Assembly (NCBI GenBank): GCA_944324375.1
Contig: CALUWB010000008.1
Coordinates: 1-44,978 of the forward strand
Direction: 5' to 3'
Source: Candidatus Gastranaerophilales bacterium
GTDB lineage: Bacteria > Cyanobacteriota > Vampirovibrionia > Gastranaerophilales > Gastranaerophilaceae
Length of the DNA: 44,978 nt
In this document: in pieces, positions 44,823-44,978 of the stretch
Layout: every line of letters begins with the position of its first letter
How positions within the stretch are numbered: position 1 is the stretch's first letter
The notes under the pieces: generated by a model
What the model was told of the DNA's origin: nothing
Seen by the model: only the letters and a program-made list of their open reading frames with translations
Database searches by the model: none
Program-made: the position numbers and the translations under genes

Positions 44823-44978
44823 TTATAAATGACCATCACAAGTATCAAAAATATATTTTACATTTAGACCATCTCTGTTATATTTTTTTTCGTCTTCTGG
44901 TGTAATTTCACGAGTATACATACGCAAACCTCCACCTGAGCCTAAAATTTTTATTTCATGGAAAGGTTTTGATACAAT
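44823..44978 (-). CDS. Hypothetical protein, 5' part outside the window
   Basis: 51 codons and a TAA, open through the right edge on the minus strand. The visible C-terminal part contains ILGSGGGLRMYTREITPED and ends KYIFDTCDGHL. It is not recognised and is too short to assign; same strand as kdsB. Confidence 0.5.
   Translation of the reverse strand: MVSKPFHEIKILGSGGGLRMYTREITPEDEKKYNRDGLNVKYIFDTCDGHL

Overview
This window looks like a chromosomal segment of a gut-type non-photosynthetic cyanobacterial relative (Gastranaerophilales / 'Melainabacteria'). That is inference from composition and gene content, not a database match. The DNA is very AT-rich. A 254-aa OmpR-type regulator reads like the cyanobacterial RpaB. 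An SLH-domain exported protein, TonB/ExbB/ExbD and the Kdo-activating enzyme KdsB point to a Gram-negative envelope with LPS. An electron-bifurcating-type [FeFe] hydrogenase (HydABC) sits beside pyruvate phosphate dikinase and ATP-type PEP carboxykinase, which suggests an anaerobic fermenter. No photosynthesis gene is present.

Layout. 1-2568 (+): tonB-like gene cut by the window edge, exbB and two exbD genes. 2571-4010 (-): small membrane protein and galE. 4116-7741 (+): kinase-like protein that ends just after its DLG motif, Cys-rich SLH protein, and a SprA-like HExxH protein with a predicted leaderless promoter. 7797-8011: promoter, 28-codon ORF, then the glnA terminator. 8042-9406 (-): glnA. 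9679-12643: short DegT-like protein converging on a GH57 enzyme. 12687-15006 (-): rbfA-truB-aminotransferase, continuing into GH57. 15176-17122 (+): small protein and two paralogous CX5R phosphatases. 17190-21469 (+): gyrB, adk, map and a 99-aa protein. 21492-26311 (-): four-gene run of an AAA+ ATPase, two near-identical degenerate AAA-like proteins from a tandem duplication, and a coiled-coil protein. 26512-35311 (-): ppdK, pckA, hydCBA. 35470-39250: subtilase-like, glucosaminidase-like and zeta-toxin-like proteins, none with a signal peptide. 39336-42809 (-): tightly packed surface-polymer operon. 42865-43037: tRNA-His and a 5'-half tRNA-His relic. 43155-44978 (-): rpaB-like regulator, kdsB and a cut ORF.

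The housekeeping parts fit together: glycolytic/gluconeogenic PEP-pyruvate exchange (PpdK, PckA), H2 release from NADH plus ferredoxin (HydABC), nitrogen assimilation (GlnA), and envelope building (GalE, KdsB, the surface operon, TonB/Exb).

The most unusual content is a scattered set of accessory proteins. They include a minimal kinase, tyrosine-type phosphatases, a zeta-like kinase and the AAA/pseudo-AAA group. None has a classical signal peptide, and most carry a short motif near the N-terminus built around Phe (INFTG, INFKG, VNFTGK, INFTSQK, LFFTSQ, PLFISQPK, PHFSAPK, SPNFGK). This could be an uncharacterised sorting or docking tag. The best candidate for an undescribed system is the 21492-26311 cluster, where an AAA+ protein with intact Walker A but Asn-Asn in place of the Walker B acids is translationally coupled to a duplicated, membrane-anchored pseudo-ATPase.
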